DNA from: Scenedesmus sp. ARA3
Taxonomy: Eukaryota > Chlorophyta > Chlorophyceae > Sphaeropleales > Scenedesmaceae
Assembly (NCBI GenBank): GCA_004335835.1
Contig: RWJK01001326.1
Span: forward strand, 60,801-124,800
Direction of reading: 5' to 3'
Length of the DNA stretch: 64,000 nucleotides
Shown here in pieces: positions 1 to 12,046 of this stretch; within the stretch, counting starts at the first letter, position 1, and each line of letters starts with the position of its first letter. The notes below the pieces were generated by a model, which made no database searches, was not told the origin of the DNA, and saw only the letters and a list, made by a program, of their open reading frames with translations. The position numbers and the translations under genes were made by a program.

Positions 1-75
1 CAGGAAGTGTGAGGTGTGCACCAGCAGGAAGTGTGAGGTGTGCACCAGCAGGAAGTGTGAGGTGTGCACCGGCAC
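1..75. repeat. 24-bp tandem repeat at the left edge
   Basis: About three copies of a 24-bp unit (core CAGGAAGTGTGAGGTGTG) run from base 1 to about 70 and probably continue left of the window. They lie at the 3' end of the coiled-coil gene. On the minus strand they stay open as a repeated His-Thr-Ser-His-Phe-Leu-Leu-Val reading, which is probably not translated. Confidence 0.85.
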
Positions 76-80
76 TCGCA

Positions 81-1586
81 TCATGCCGCAGGTGCCGACC
101 AAACTGCACGCAGGAGCAGCAGCAGCAGCAGCAGGTCCAGCTGTCAACTTCAACTTGCAACGCATACTGGTGAGGATGTATGCACACTTACCCAGGCTGG
201 GCAGCTTTGAGGCCTGCTGGTTGATCTTGGCCACCTTGCGCTCAGCATCAGCCAGCTTCTCGTTTGCCGAGGCCTGCAGCGCGGCCAGCTTGCGCTTCAG
301 TGCGGCGCGCCGCTTCTCAGCCACTCCCAGCACCTGCGGGCAGGGGTGGCAGCGGTGGCAGCGGTGGCAGGGGTGATGCACAAGATCAAACTTAGACACC
401 CACAGAGTCCTGCGGACCACGTCGGATGCGTAATTGCGCATGTGATGCGCGCGTTGAGCCGGCGAGCGGCGATAATCCTGTTTTGGAACCACCAGGGTGC
501 TGTCGTTGCAGGCTATGCATGCAGCGGAACAACACGGTGAGCTGCACTGGAGCAGGGGCCAGTGAAGATGCAGCCACAAGAGCATACTGTCAAATGTTGA
601 GACTCTGCGGCGCACAAGAACATCAAAGCCTGAGGACCGACAGGGTATGCTGCTGACGCATTTGAGGCCAAATGCAAGTGCATCGTCCTGTTGCGTCTGC
701 AGTTTACAGGTGTGTTGCTCAGCTGCGGCCCAGCTGCTGCAGCTGTTCTTCCCTCCTGCCAGCTCCTGCATTCCCTTGCAGCACAGCCCGAAGCTCACGA
801 CGGGTGCCCCTGATTCCCTGCGAGATGGACCGTCTCAATGCCTCACACCCGTCGATTTCTCACTTTCCTTGTAGGATGTATCGCTACCCTGCTTGCATGC
901 TTCCAGATGCAGCCCGTGTGTCAGCATGGAGGGCCCTCGCATTGGCGTCCCTGCACGCACCCATGCAAACTGGGGACACCATGTGGCACGCCAGCTGACA
1001 CCCCAAGCAGTGTGCCTTTACGTATAGTATTGTCCGTCCATGTGCAGAAAGCACACCGCCCCACCTGGTCCTTTGTGTCCTCCAGCTGACTGTACAGCTC
1101 GTTGTACTCCTCCCAGGAGCCGTGCAGGTCCTGCACGGCGCACGAGGAAGCACCGAAAGGAAAGTTTGTTATGACACTCGGCAGTGTCTGCAAGAAAGGC
1201 ACCTCGGACATCTTGCCTGTGCTAGCAGCCGGAGCAGCTCCAAGCCGTCGCACAGCCAGCAACCACTGCTGCAAAGCACAGCTGCTGCAGGCACAGCCAG
1301 CAACCAGCTGACCTGCTGCCGGCCTTCCAAAGGTACGCCGTTACACATCAACATGCACTACTCATCAGGCCGCGTCACATCTGTGCACATCTGCAGCGTG
1401 CCTAGTCCTCGGCACGCCTCAGGCGTGCAGTGCCCGCCGCACCTGCTGGTACTTGGCGTTGAGCGCCTCGATGTGCTTGAACTTCTCGCTGAGCTTCTTG
1501 TTGAGGCTCACAAAGGTGCTGGTGGCTAGCGCAGCACCATCCTTGGCGTCCTTGGCCACCGCTGCTTCCAGCGCCTTGTGCTGCGC

Positions 1587-1623
<37 letters not shown>

Positions 1624-2683
1624 CAACTGTAAACAAAATCTGCAGCACGACAAGCGCCGACACCGTGCCAGGGCTACAGATTCCCAAGCGGCATTCGGCA
1701 TCGTTTACGCTGGTACACATGTTGACTGGTGTGTTCACAACACATGTTTACTGTAAAGTTCTTGGATGCTGTAATAGCATGCTCGCATGCAACTGATGCG
1801 ATTCCTGTGTCAACAACACATAGTTGAAAGCAAGATGCCTGCTGGCGCCAGGAGTGGGGTTGCTTCAGTTCGGGCTGTTGCTGGCAGCAGTTCGGGCTGT
1901 TGCTGGCAGCAGCACCTGTGGCAGCTGCCACTACTGCCACAGCAGGTTACCAGCTGCTTGCAGAAATACCAAGACATACACACATGTACAGTGAACGACT
2001 ACAGGCGCATGTGGTTAGAGTGTTTGCAGCACAAGCATGCTGCATGTCAGGCGTTTCAGCTGCTACGCTGCCAACACAAGTGCTGACAGCACTGCTGTGC
2101 GTCAAACAAGGGCACGGACAGTCCTGCAGGCCAAACCATGCAAGGGAAACCTTGGAGCTGCCACCTGATATGCATCAAATTCTGTAGCAGCGCGCACCTG
2201 GGTTGTAAACGATGCGTGTATCTCCTGAAGGATTGCATGCTGCTTCTGCTGCTGCTTGGCTGCCTTGTTCTTGATGACACGCTGCAGCGCCACCTGCAGC
2301 CAGCAACAGCAGCAGATACACTGCCGAAAACATTAAAACGACGGCATAGGCAATCCCCGTCTTTTCCAGAAGATGTATCCCTGTATGATCCACACAAACA
2401 ACATCATGGCTGGTCACAACTGCTGCCGCGGCTGGAGTTGCTGTGGCAGCTGCAGCTGCTGCATGACCAGTCAGCTTGCCTGCAAGTCTTCAAAGCCAGT
2501 CTCATCCTCATCGTCATCAGCCTCCAGCACCGACTGCAGCTTGGACATTAGGTTATACTGCGGCGCTGCAGGCGCATCCTGCTGGTCCTGGCTGTCTGTG
2601 TCGAGTGCATGAAACTTTGGCAAGGCGGGTAGTGTAGGCTTGCTAGCCTGCTGCTGCTTCTGATCGGCCTTGTTCGCTGCCAT
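81..2683 (-). CDS. Coiled-coil protein, possibly meiotic-axis (SYCP3/Cor1-like)
   Basis: Exons read on the minus strand: 2480-2683, 2198-2293, 1443-1580, 1065-1130 and 192-333. The phases join cleanly. A possible terminal exon at 81-103 would give a TGA stop at 81-83, but the gene may instead continue past the left edge. The first ATG is at 2683 (MAANKADQ). The N-terminus is Gln/Asp-rich with an acidic patch (EADDDEDETGFED, about residues 54-66). The rest is predicted helical and charged, with repeated Lys/Glu/Gln/Ala and no catalytic motif. Intron 1 must use a GC donor (CAG|GCAAGC), because the frame hits a stop two codons later. The order acidic linker, then long coiled coil, then basic C-terminus resembles the Cor1/SYCP3 family and plant ASY-type axis proteins. 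That is an inference from general pattern, not from a conserved motif. It could equally be an unrelated structural coiled coil. Confidence 0.62.
372..453. repeat. Dispersed repeat, copy 1
   Basis: This intron segment of the coiled-coil gene matches 47789-47873 with a few substitutions. The shared core includes GGACCACGT, GGATGCGTAA and TGCGCATGT. It has no coding content. It is probably a remnant of a mobile or otherwise dispersed sequence. Confidence 0.7.
1863..1912. repeat. Short tandem duplication in an intron
   Basis: A roughly 22-bp unit (AGTTCGGGCTGTTGCTGGC) is repeated twice head to tail inside intron 2 of the coiled-coil gene. Confidence 0.75.
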
Positions 2684-3679
2684 GCCTGATGTAATCAGCA
2701 AAGGAAGCCTGTAGCGAGCCCACAGAAGCCAAGGTGCTTGAGTGCTCACGATGCACGAATGATTGCGTGTAGTGTGAAATTGCGTGGCAGACAGCTTATG
2801 ACTCGCTGGGTAAGCGGCTCTCTGCTTGCTGAGTGCTAAAGCATTCACACGAATCAAGTGATGGAGATCAGGTGAACCTAGCGTCTGGCAACGATGCGTT
2901 TACCGTGCGTTTTAGGGTTTCATTTGAAGAATCCACAGTATCGTTTATGTGCGAGTGCTCAAAACGTTTAACTAACTACGTTGCTTTGAGGTAAAACTTG
3001 CGTCATATCGGTCGCTTAGCACAGGCGGTGGTGCCGTAACATAGTCCAAGGTTTTGCACACCATGGTGCTGAGATTGTGCTGGTGGAGGTGAACAGCCAC
3101 GAAGTTTCTGCGTGGAGACGGTCACAACAAGACGCGCGGGGGCAAAAAGTTGACCATGCACTTCTATGATTGTGACTGCAGCAAAACACCACTACGCTGT
3201 CTCCGTGAAAGGAATCTGGCAATGAACCGCCGCCTGCAGGCGGGCCACCTGACAGAAGCTGTCCTTGTCTGGCCATTTCAGAAACACCGTCACAAACCAC
3301 ACGCAGCTTGCACATTAAAGATCAAACAGTGTTGGTGCATGGCTGAACATGCTCACGACGCGTGCTTGCTGCTTTTTTTGTTACCAGGGGGAGCGAAACT
3401 CTACTGGCTGGCCATGAACAGCAGCTTGCTGCTCAACAGCCATGCTGCACCAACTTGCGCACACCACAACAAGCACGACCCTTGAAGCTGCATGTGTTGA
3501 CACACAGCAGCCCTCATGCAAGCAGACTGCACACCACATGATCGATGCACAACGCGACGCGGCAGCTTTGCAGCTGCTGCAACAACCGCCACCAATTACC
3601 AACATGGTTCAATCTGTCTCTTGCTCAGCTGCAGGCTCAGGCTGGGCTGCCAGGTGCTGTGCGGCACTGCTTAAAGGCT
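2684..3679. other. Intergenic, about 1 kb
   Basis: This stretch holds the 5' flank of the coiled-coil gene (right of 2683) and the 3' flank of the KAB1-like gene (left of 3680). It contains a truncated retroposon end at 3373-3415. I see no coding exon. Confidence 0.6.
3373..3415 (-). mobile_element. 3' end fragment of the short retroposon family
   Basis: Read on the minus strand, this ends GGTAAC followed by a run of seven A residues, the same 3' end seen in the copies at 21282-21653 and 25749-26068. Only about 40 bp are present, so it is a truncated or decayed copy. Confidence 0.6.
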
Positions 3680-4005
3680 TCACGCAGTGATGGTTGGCTC
3701 TGTGATGTTGTGGATCTTCTTCAGCAGCTCATCGCTGATCTTAGGCACCACCTGCATGGCGGCCATGTTCTCCTTGATCTGCGGCAGCAGCAGCAGCAGC
3801 AGCAGCAGTCGAAGACAGCTGCACAATGCACCAGCGGCATGCGCCGTTGATGCCCAGAAGCTGCAGCTGTTCAACTTGAACAGACAGCCACGGCTGTTGT
3901 AAAGGAGCCGCTGCATGTGCACAAGGCATTCCTTTGTTTATCAGCCACACGTTCAATCAGTCAACAACCTTGACCACAATCTTCTCTGGCGTTGCAGCAG
4001 CGGCA

Positions 4006-4048
<43 letters not shown>

Positions 4049-5532
4049 TTGCTGTTGCTGCCAGTCCCACCTGCTCCACACGAGTAGACCCAGTAATGAC
4101 TGTGCTGACGTGTGGGTTCTTCAGGCACCTGCAGCCAGGTAGCACACATTGCCTGACATCAGCACACCCACCAGCAGCAACTTGACTGCGTGTAAGGTGC
4201 AAGAATTTGCCGGAAAGCGCAAGCGCGCTGCCTGCAGGTGGCGGCCACACCACCTGCACCAAGCACATGCTGCTGCAAGGAGATTTGTACAGTAGATCGG
4301 CAGCTCGCACCTTCATGCACGAGGCACTCATCCCTCCTGCTGCAGGCCCTGCACGACTGCTGCAGCTCTGCACCAGCACAGATTGATGTTTTGCTGCTCC
4401 AACAGGACAGAAACGCCTGCTCGTGACAAGCCTGCCAGGCTGCCAGGCACCAGTGGTGCTTGCAGGCCAGCTGCAGCTGCAGCTGGTGTGGCTGACTAGG
4501 CAGCAAATGCAGATACTGCCTGCTTGCCTGTGGCAAGCCTGTTGCTTGCAGGCTAGCTGCTGCTGCTGCGGCCACAGCAACTGACTAGGCCAGCTGCTGC
4601 TGCCGCCACATCAACTCCACACGCCAGCTGCTGCTGCGGCCACATCAACTCACCAGGCCAGGGCCAGCTGCGCCAGGCTGCAGCCCAGCTGCTCTGCAAT
4701 GGGCTTCAGCTGGTCCACTGCATCGACCTGGGCACGCTTCTGCACCAGCTTCTTCTCTGCCATGCTCTGCAGCAGCAGGGCATTGAACTGAAAATAAAAT
4801 AAAATATAAAATATCTGTAGATGGTTGCTGGGCCGCTGTGTGGAGGGACAAACACGAGCCATGTAAGTTCCATGCAGCAGCATCAACAGCAGCCATACAT
4901 GTTGCGTAAGATGCCTACAACTCATTGTTGCTTACCTCCAAAAGTGCAGACACAGCTGCGGTACCATGCCAAATGCAGGGGAGTGGAGCTGCTGGAGGTG
5001 CGGCATGCGCTGCGGCTGTGATGCAGGAGCAGCATGTACACCAACCCTGGACCCTCCAGCACAATAGCATTGGGAAAAAGAAACCTTGTTCATGCAAGTC
5101 ACTGCAAGCCACTACAAGCCTGCTGCTCACCTTATCATCGGCAAGGCTGGTAAACTATTTCAGACTCGAACCAGTAGGTACATCTGACTGGACGTCAAGT
5201 AGCTTGCAACCAGTCAAGATACTGTTCTATTTCAAAAATAGCGCACCTTGTAGTCGGCAAGGGCGAACCTGCTTCCCTCCGGCACACTGCCGCCGCTGTA
5301 TTTGCCTGCAGACCACACAGCACACAGCACGCAGCACGTGTTGCTGCATTTTGTTGCTGTGGAGAAATAGCACGGTGCATGGAAGCCAGGTGCAAAGGCG
5401 GTGCTCAACATCTGATGTGACAGCTTGCCATGCGTTTGACTGCAGGCGCAGGCCAGTACCCATTGTGTTGTTGCTCGACACACGGTTACATGCCTGACCC
5501 ACAGGGGTCTCGCTGGCTTGCAAATGCACAGC

Positions 5533-5570
<38 letters not shown>

Positions 5571-6138
5571 GTCTCACCGGTGAGGATGCCGCTAGCCAGT
5601 GGCGACCAGGTGGTGAGCCCCAGGCCGTGGCTGCAGCAGCAGCAGCAGCAGCAGCAGCAGTGGCAGCAGCAGCAGCGGCAGTGGCCGCAGCAGCAGCAGC
5701 AGCAGCAGCGGCAGCAGAGGGGGGCAGCCCCGACGTGGTAAGGAATCACAACACGCAACATCTGAAAGCAGTAAGCAGCGCAAGTGCGCTGGATCATGCG
5801 CATGTGCATGCACACATGCCAGCAGCACCCTGCGCAGGACTTGTATATGCACCTCTGCCCTCCCATGACCTCCTACATGTGGGCCCAATTCAATATAAAG
5901 GCAGCATCCAATGCAAGTGCACTAGACCATGCACAATGCGGCTCTGCCCTCCCATGGCCTCCCATGGCCTCCCACATGTGGGTCCAAGCCCTGCAGACGC
6001 ACCTCTCGTAGATGGGCTTGAACTCCTGCTCCACCTTCTTGCGGGCAAACATGTTGTACTCGGGCTGCTCACAGGCAGGGCCGATGAGCCCCAGGCGCTC
6101 CGACACGTGCCACGCCTGGTGGATGAAGGCATCGCAGC

Positions 6139-6207
<69 letters not shown>

Positions 6208-9200
6208 GCACACGGAAGGCATATGCATCTGACTCGTGGACCTGCTGTACAAATGGCGGAGTGCTGAGGTAGACTGCAGGTGTGTTCGTGGGCTGTAGCA
6301 ATGCAAGTGAGCAAGGGACACACTGGCCCACACAATGCAGCGAGGCTGCAGTACATCTCAAGCAGCAGCTGCATCACGGCCATAGCAGAGCTGTTCCTGC
6401 AGTGTGCATTGCCAAGCTGCTGTCAGTGTGAAGCCATGCATCCTTGCACAGGGGCTGTGCGTCCTGTCTGAAGTGTGAGCACCAGATCCTTAGTGCCACA
6501 CCAACAACAACACTGGGCCAAGTAAGAGTTCGTACTGAACTTCGCAGCGTGCTGCTGCGCAATGCGCAGCCTCACCGCCTGCAGCCGCTCTGCGGCTCCA
6601 GCAGCTGCTGCGGGAAATACTTTTCTGTTGCAAATTACTTTTCTGTTGCAGATTCTATGCGCCTTGGTTTTATTTTGATGCAGCATTTATTTCAATTGAT
6701 GTTTCTTTTTATAATTTAATGCTTTTTCAATGCGTTTTTTTATAAATGCGCCGCCTCACCTCCTGCAGCTGCTCAGCGCTCCACTCGCTGGTGCCCCAGT
6801 ACAGCGCCCAGCCCTGGTTGATGACCCAGTTCATGGCACGCACCGTCTCCTGCACAGCACGAGCAGAGCCAGTGCGGAGCCAGCGCAGAGACAGTACACA
6901 TGCTAAGCATACAAGCAGCCAAATGCATGACCCAATTTTCATGGCACGCACTGTCTCCTGCACAGCAAGTGCACAGCCAGCGCAGAGCCAGTGCACATGC
7001 AAGTGCACATGCAGCCACACGCATGACCCAATTTTCATGGCACGCACTGTCTCCAGCACAGCACGAGCAGAGCCAGCGCACAGCCAGTGTACTGCAGCCG
7101 CATGCATGAAGCGCACATGCAGTGCACATGCTAAGCATACATGCAGCCACATGCATGACCCTATTTTTATGGCATGCACCGTCTGCTGCAACGGGAGTGC
7201 AACGCCACCGCTGCATGAAGTGCTGCTGGCGACATGCTGCACAACCAGCCACTACAAGGCGGCTGCTGCAGCTGCGTGGGGTGGCACCATGCCTGCTTCG
7301 CCCTGCTGTTGGGATGGGCTTACCCTGGCAGTGCCAGGCTAAGTGAACCTGGTGTGTACCGTGCCACAAATATTGCTGTGTAGCGCTGTGTAGCAATGTT
7401 GCTGTCTAATGGTAGGAGGTGTGAAGGCGCATGGGGTATCCTCATCACACACATCCCCTCCCATAGCTATGCGGGGGGGTGAGTAATAACACACCACGAG
7501 TAGCACATTGTTGCTGTGTAGCAGCCGAGCACATGGCGAGCACACTTGTCCGCACCTCAATGGGTGTATTGGGGTCTGGCCTGCAGGTGCAGCAGGGCAG
7601 GCAGCACTTGCTGTTGTCACTTATCATCATCATGTTACCATTTAAGCCACTGACATTTGCTGCCGTCACTGACAGCTTGAGGCAGCGCTCCAACACCAGA
7701 ACTGCTGGCAGCTCTTTAAACTGCCCCCATGAGCAGTAAAAGCAGTAAAAGTGCTGGCAGAGCCGACTGCTTAACTTCAACTCACATGACGCAGCATCAA
7801 CCTCAGGTGTTGTCAAGCAGCATGCAAGCATGCTAGGCGCAGAACCAATTCAGCAGTGTCATGTCAAGTAGTTCGGCCGTCTTGTGTCTTCAATTGCTAA
7901 GCAACATCATCCTCATGCAGGCAAGCAGCATGTGTTCGCATTAATTTGAGTGTTTGTGAGTGAGTGTGTTCACCTGTGGCAGAAGAGCACATCCACATAG
8001 TCCAGCTGCAACCTTGCTAGGGAGGCCTGCAGGCAGGCGAGCAAGCACGAGATGATTGTAATTCGGCGGCAGACATGCAGCTCTCATAGCACAGCATGTG
8101 TCACCGCAAACACCCGACAGGGCCGATATAACAATCTGCAGCTGCCAGTGGCGGCTCCTGCAGTGGCCAGCTCCGCAGCTTGCTGCTGTTGTATAAGAAC
8201 AAATTTAAATTTTCTTGGACCAAAGCTTTGCGGTGTTGATGCCGCACGCAGCTCCAACATCAGGACATGGCAGAGTGACCTGCACCACACATTACATGCA
8301 AGCCGCAGCTGCCAGTGGTGGTACATGCTGTTGAGGTTTGCTAATGTATGTGGCTGCCATGTTATTTGTGTTGTCACCTTGGTGCCCTCTATGATGTGCT
8401 TGCGGCTGAGGCCGGTGTCATTTGGCCCTTCACCACCCCAGAACACCTGCAGCGGCAGCGGCAGCGGCAGCGGCAGCGGCAGCGGCAGCGGCAGCAGCAG
8501 CAGCAGCAGCAGCAGCAGGGACACAACAGCTTACTAACCAAAACAAGCAGTGTAACACAGCTGCAATTGCAGTGCTGTTCACTACCAGGCTGCACCACCT
8601 TAATGGCTCGACGTGGCTAGAGGGATGTCAGTAAGCTACTGCTTAGTACCAAGGAGTATTCAGGATTGCCCGCAGAGATGAAATGCACATTGTAACTGCA
8701 ACTTTGCATGGTGCTTGCTAAGCCCGGCATGCACAGCTCGCTGCCATCGCTAACAGCTGTGAGATGCGCGCGAGTTTGCCCTTACCTTTGTGGATATGAC
8801 CAGGTCTGAGCGCTTCCAGCCCAGCTCCTGCAGCAGCAGCAGCAGCAGCAGCAGCCAACAGCACCTTTGCCTCGGCAGTTGCGTACATGCCACATGCTAG
8901 CATGTTGTGCAAAGAAGCCGCAGCGAACCCTGCAGCTGTGAGCTGCGATGTGTGCTGCATGCAATGTGACCTGCAGCTTGCATCCCGGCGGCCAGTGACT
9001 GCACTCGCATTCCGATCGGTCCCTTATGGCCGCATCACTGATTTGATCCTCGCGCTCGTGAACATGCTGTGCCTGCAGTCAGGTTTTGATTCGTGTCATT
9101 CCTGGCATGCTGTCTATGCTGTGCCGGCAGTCACTGCTTCGCCTGCAGTGCCTGCGTGCGCGCCACTCACCATCATCATCATCATCATTGTCATCACATT

Positions 9201-9320
9201 ACTACAACAATAATCATCATGGCACCCGACTCACCTTGAAGGCCTGACCCATGATCTCTTCCGCCTTGCCTTTAGCATACACCTCCGCATTGTCAAAGCT
9301 GGCAGCAGCAGCAGCGGGCC

Positions 9321-9352
<32 letters not shown>

Positions 9353-10233
9353 TGAGCCGGAGGACAGAATGCAGGTCATGCTCTGGTTGCATCATACTCG
9401 CGGCAAAAGCATGCATGTTCACTGTGTGCATTTGGAAACATGCTGTCCGCATGCACAACGCGCGGCCGCATCAACATGCCTGGTGTGTTGAAATTAGCCG
9501 TAGCAGGCTCTGTAGCTTGGCTGATACGTGCATGGCTGAGTGCTGCTGCAGCCTGAGGATCAGTGGCTGGCTGGCATATGCTCCTCACAAGTTCACGCCA
9601 GCATCACGTGACGCCTGCAGGAGCTCCTTAGCCTGCAGCAGCAGCAGCAGCACTGGTGAGGGGGCCTCGCTGTTGCAGGCACATTGTGTGCAGCCAGGCG
9701 GCTATAGCTAGCGCGTGAGCTCCAAGTCTGAGCAATGCGCTTGCTGCCAGCAGGTGCATGCGCATTCGCCCCTGCACAGCTGCGCTGCTGCATGCAACAG
9801 ATATGCTGGTAGTTAGATGGATGTGCTTGACTTGAAACAGCAAGCAAAGCTTTCAACGCACCTGCTGCAGGGGCACCTGAGTACCAAAGGTGACCCATGC
9901 ACCGAAAGACAGCGCAGACACCTGCACATGGCACATGCAGCAGCAAGCCACAGCCGATAGCGGGCAATCTGTACAAGCCAGGACGTGCATTGCACATCAA
10001 AACAGCAAGTGGCAAACCACCTGCCGTCGAGGTGATCGCTGTTTGCCTAACTGGCAGTTTCCAATGCGCTGAGCATCCTATCTCGAGATAGGTGCAGCAT
10101 GTGCACAGTTGCTGTGGCTGGCCTGAGGATCAAGTGCAGGCTTGAACGATAGCAGTCGCAGGCAGGCGCACACATACAATCCAGCAATAAAACTCACCTT
10201 CAGCCCAGTGTTTCCCAGCCTACGATACTCCAT
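3680..10233 (-). CDS. KAB1: Voltage-gated K+ channel beta subunit (aldo-keto reductase family 6)
   Basis: Sixteen exons join in frame to 335 aa, the usual length of plant KAB1. Exons: 10198-10233, 9877-9921, 9589-9632, 9235-9298, 8786-8827, 8378-8446, 7974-8026, 7556-7580, 6760-6849, 6003-6115, 5578-5630, 5247-5305, 5131-5154, 4654-4787, 4071-4128, 3680-3778. Family landmarks in order: MEYRRLGNTGLK, SFGAWVTFGTQ, FFDNAEVYAKG, FCHRPDPNTPIEE, YWGTSEWSAEQLQE, EQPEYNMFARKKVE, GLGLTTWSPLASGIL and STVITGSTRVEQ. The aldo-keto catalytic tetrad is intact (Asp44, Tyr49, Lys77, His117). In plants such proteins bind NADPH and the cytoplasmic side of Shaker-type K+ channels; an algal partner is inferred. 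Exon 13 is only 24 nt. Intron 8 carries decayed copies of the exon-9 start. Start and stop are both clear. Confidence 0.93.
4007..4045. repeat. CTG microsatellite in KAB1 intron 15
   Basis: A run of CTG triplets (CAG on the coding strand) lies between exons 15 and 16. Confidence 0.95.
5533..5570. repeat. CTG microsatellite in KAB1 intron 11
   Basis: A CTG run begins about 8 bp beyond the exon 11 donor. On the coding (minus) strand it reads as CAG. Confidence 0.95.
5631..5712. repeat. CAG-rich tract next to the exon 11 acceptor
   Basis: Imperfect CAG/CGG triplets run directly up to the exon 11 acceptor. Read on the minus strand they form a CTG/CCG pyrimidine-containing tract ending in CAG. 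Confidence 0.9.
6133..6211. repeat. Long CAG microsatellite in KAB1 intron 9
   Basis: A near-perfect CAG run of about 80 bp with a CAA interruption. It starts about 17 bp upstream of the exon 10 acceptor when read on the coding strand. Confidence 0.95.
6821..7205 (-). repeat. Tandem array of KAB1 exon-9 starts with their acceptors
   Basis: Four copies of a unit containing intron end, CAG acceptor and exon start are spaced about 95-130 bp apart (landmark ATGACCC on the + strand near 6822, 6927, 7023 and 7155). The copy at 6821-6860 is the working exon (ETVRAMNWVIN). The other three keep a CAG-type acceptor and ETVRAM-like or TVHAI-like codons. They carry an extra base that turns AMNWV into AMKIG and so shifts the frame. 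They are non-functional exon fragments inside intron 8. Confidence 0.85.
8451..8518. repeat. CGG/CAG triplet tract at the KAB1 exon 6 acceptor
   Basis: GGCAGC hexamers followed by CAG triplets. On the coding strand this is a CTG/CCG tract ending directly in the CAG of the exon 6 acceptor. Confidence 0.92.
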
Positions 10234-10650
10234 GGCGTTCAGGAAGCCGAGTAAGGGAACGTGTGTGTTCTACCACTCCTGTGGCAGTGATCTGGACAGT
10301 TCAGCGTTCGTGGAGCAGCCAGTGCAACGTTTTGTGGTGGAGACTACGATTTCAGCATAAATTGTGTGCGTGATTCACCGAGTAGCAAGTTCCGCAACCT
10401 GCCTGCGGAGAGAACTCTGGCAGAAACCTAATCGGGGTAATCGGTTTGGAACGGCAACCTGTGCGTGTCCGACACACCCTCCGTTTCACACAAGGTTCAA
10501 ACTGTGTTATCTCATGTTGGTGTTCCGATCAACTTGTTCCTGCTGCGTCCGTGGTTGTCTTGTCACCCGTGTTCCGCCTGGTTGCTGTTGTAGCAGTGCT
10601 ACGCCATGTCGGGCCACACGAACAACAACCAGCAGTGAACTTCACATGCA
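10234..10650. promoter_or_regulatory. Short divergent intergenic region, likely bidirectional promoter
   Basis: Only 417 bp separate the start codons of the KAB1-like gene (minus) and the glycosyltransferase gene (plus). Both promoters and 5' UTRs must lie here or overlap. I see no clear TATA box, so the promoter role rests on gene arrangement alone. Confidence 0.5.
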
Positions 10651-11364
10651 ATGAGAAATAGGTCGTACTTGCTGGGCACCCTTGCCTGTTGCCTGCTGAG
10701 CTGGGGCGCTGCTGCTGGTGCTGTCGTTGGTGAGGAGCAGCAACACCGTGTTAGTCACCTGGCGTTTAAGTTGCTGGCGACCACTAGGTTACGCGCTGGC
10801 TTGAAGTGTCAGCAAGCAAGTTCCAGTAGACGGTGCGCACCCGCAACCTACATCCTGCGGTTCTTTGCCCTGCAGGGCATGATGGCACGCAGGAGCACAG
10901 CTCAGCAGCAGCAGCAGCAGCAGCAGCTGATCCGTCGCCTCACGTCACAGCTGTCGTGCTGCCAGCACCAGGAGGCAATCATGAAGAGACCGCAGCTGCT
11001 GCACTCGCAACAGCGCGCGGCCTGTCAGCGTTCGCAAGCTCCCTCATCATGGTCCTGCCGCTACCCGCAGATGCAGCAAGTGGCAGCAGCTCAAGCAATC
11101 TCTCCAACCATTCACAGCTGCCAGTGCAGCTGCAGCATGAGATCCCCTGGGCAGACGATGCCTCTGCTGCTCTGACTGCAGCAGCAGGCGTCGGACATGC
11201 CAGCGGTGCTGCCTGGCTGTTTGCGGCGGTGGCGGGTGACACAGTGGCAGTGCAGGATGCGGGCCTAGTGCTGACTCAGCTACAGGAGTCATGTGAAGCA
11301 GAGCAGGCGCTTGCATGCCACAGTAGCCTGCAGGATCCCCAAGCGCGGGTGAGGGCCACCGGCG

Positions 11365-11401
<37 letters not shown>

Positions 11402-11980
11402 GCGCACCTTTGTAGCGCACTGAACACACGGTGGTGCAATGCAACCAGCCATGTAATCAGGCACATGTCGTTCTGTGAAGCATGCTAGCAGCAAGGTTGC
11501 CTACAGCGCAACAGCAATGCTTTCCTGGTGGTGGATTGATCGGCAATGCTCCAGACAATGTGCGCAAATTGGCTTGCTGCTCATGGCGCTTGTGCTTGGG
11601 TTGTGCACCATTGCCGTGCACAGGCGTGCCTGATGGCTGGGCATCGCACTTGTTTGGACGCAGAAGTGTCTTGCTGTTCTGTGGCAGTGTACCATACACT
11701 TGTCTGCAATGCTGCTCCTGTGTGCAGCAGATGGCTTGAGCCCTTCTACCAGTCATCTGCGGGCGCACGCTGCGCCTGTCAATATGCTGCTGTACGTCTG
11801 CCTACCTATCTATTATCCTGCAAGATCAGGTAGTGGTTAGTAACAGGCCGCTGCGTGCCGTTGATCCTGTGCCTGCCTGCCCTTCGCCATTTCCTGCCCT
11901 CCTGCTGTCCTGCCAGCTGTGTGTCTTCAAGCTGCCATTGCAGGGCCACTTTGAGGGCCCAGTACTACCCATCTACATAC

Positions 11981-12046
<66 letters not shown>

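Noticed and set aside
5636..6232. Poly-Ala/poly-Gln open frames
   Set aside because: They are translations of CAG microsatellites in KAB1 introns; the same DNA gives long frames in every phase.
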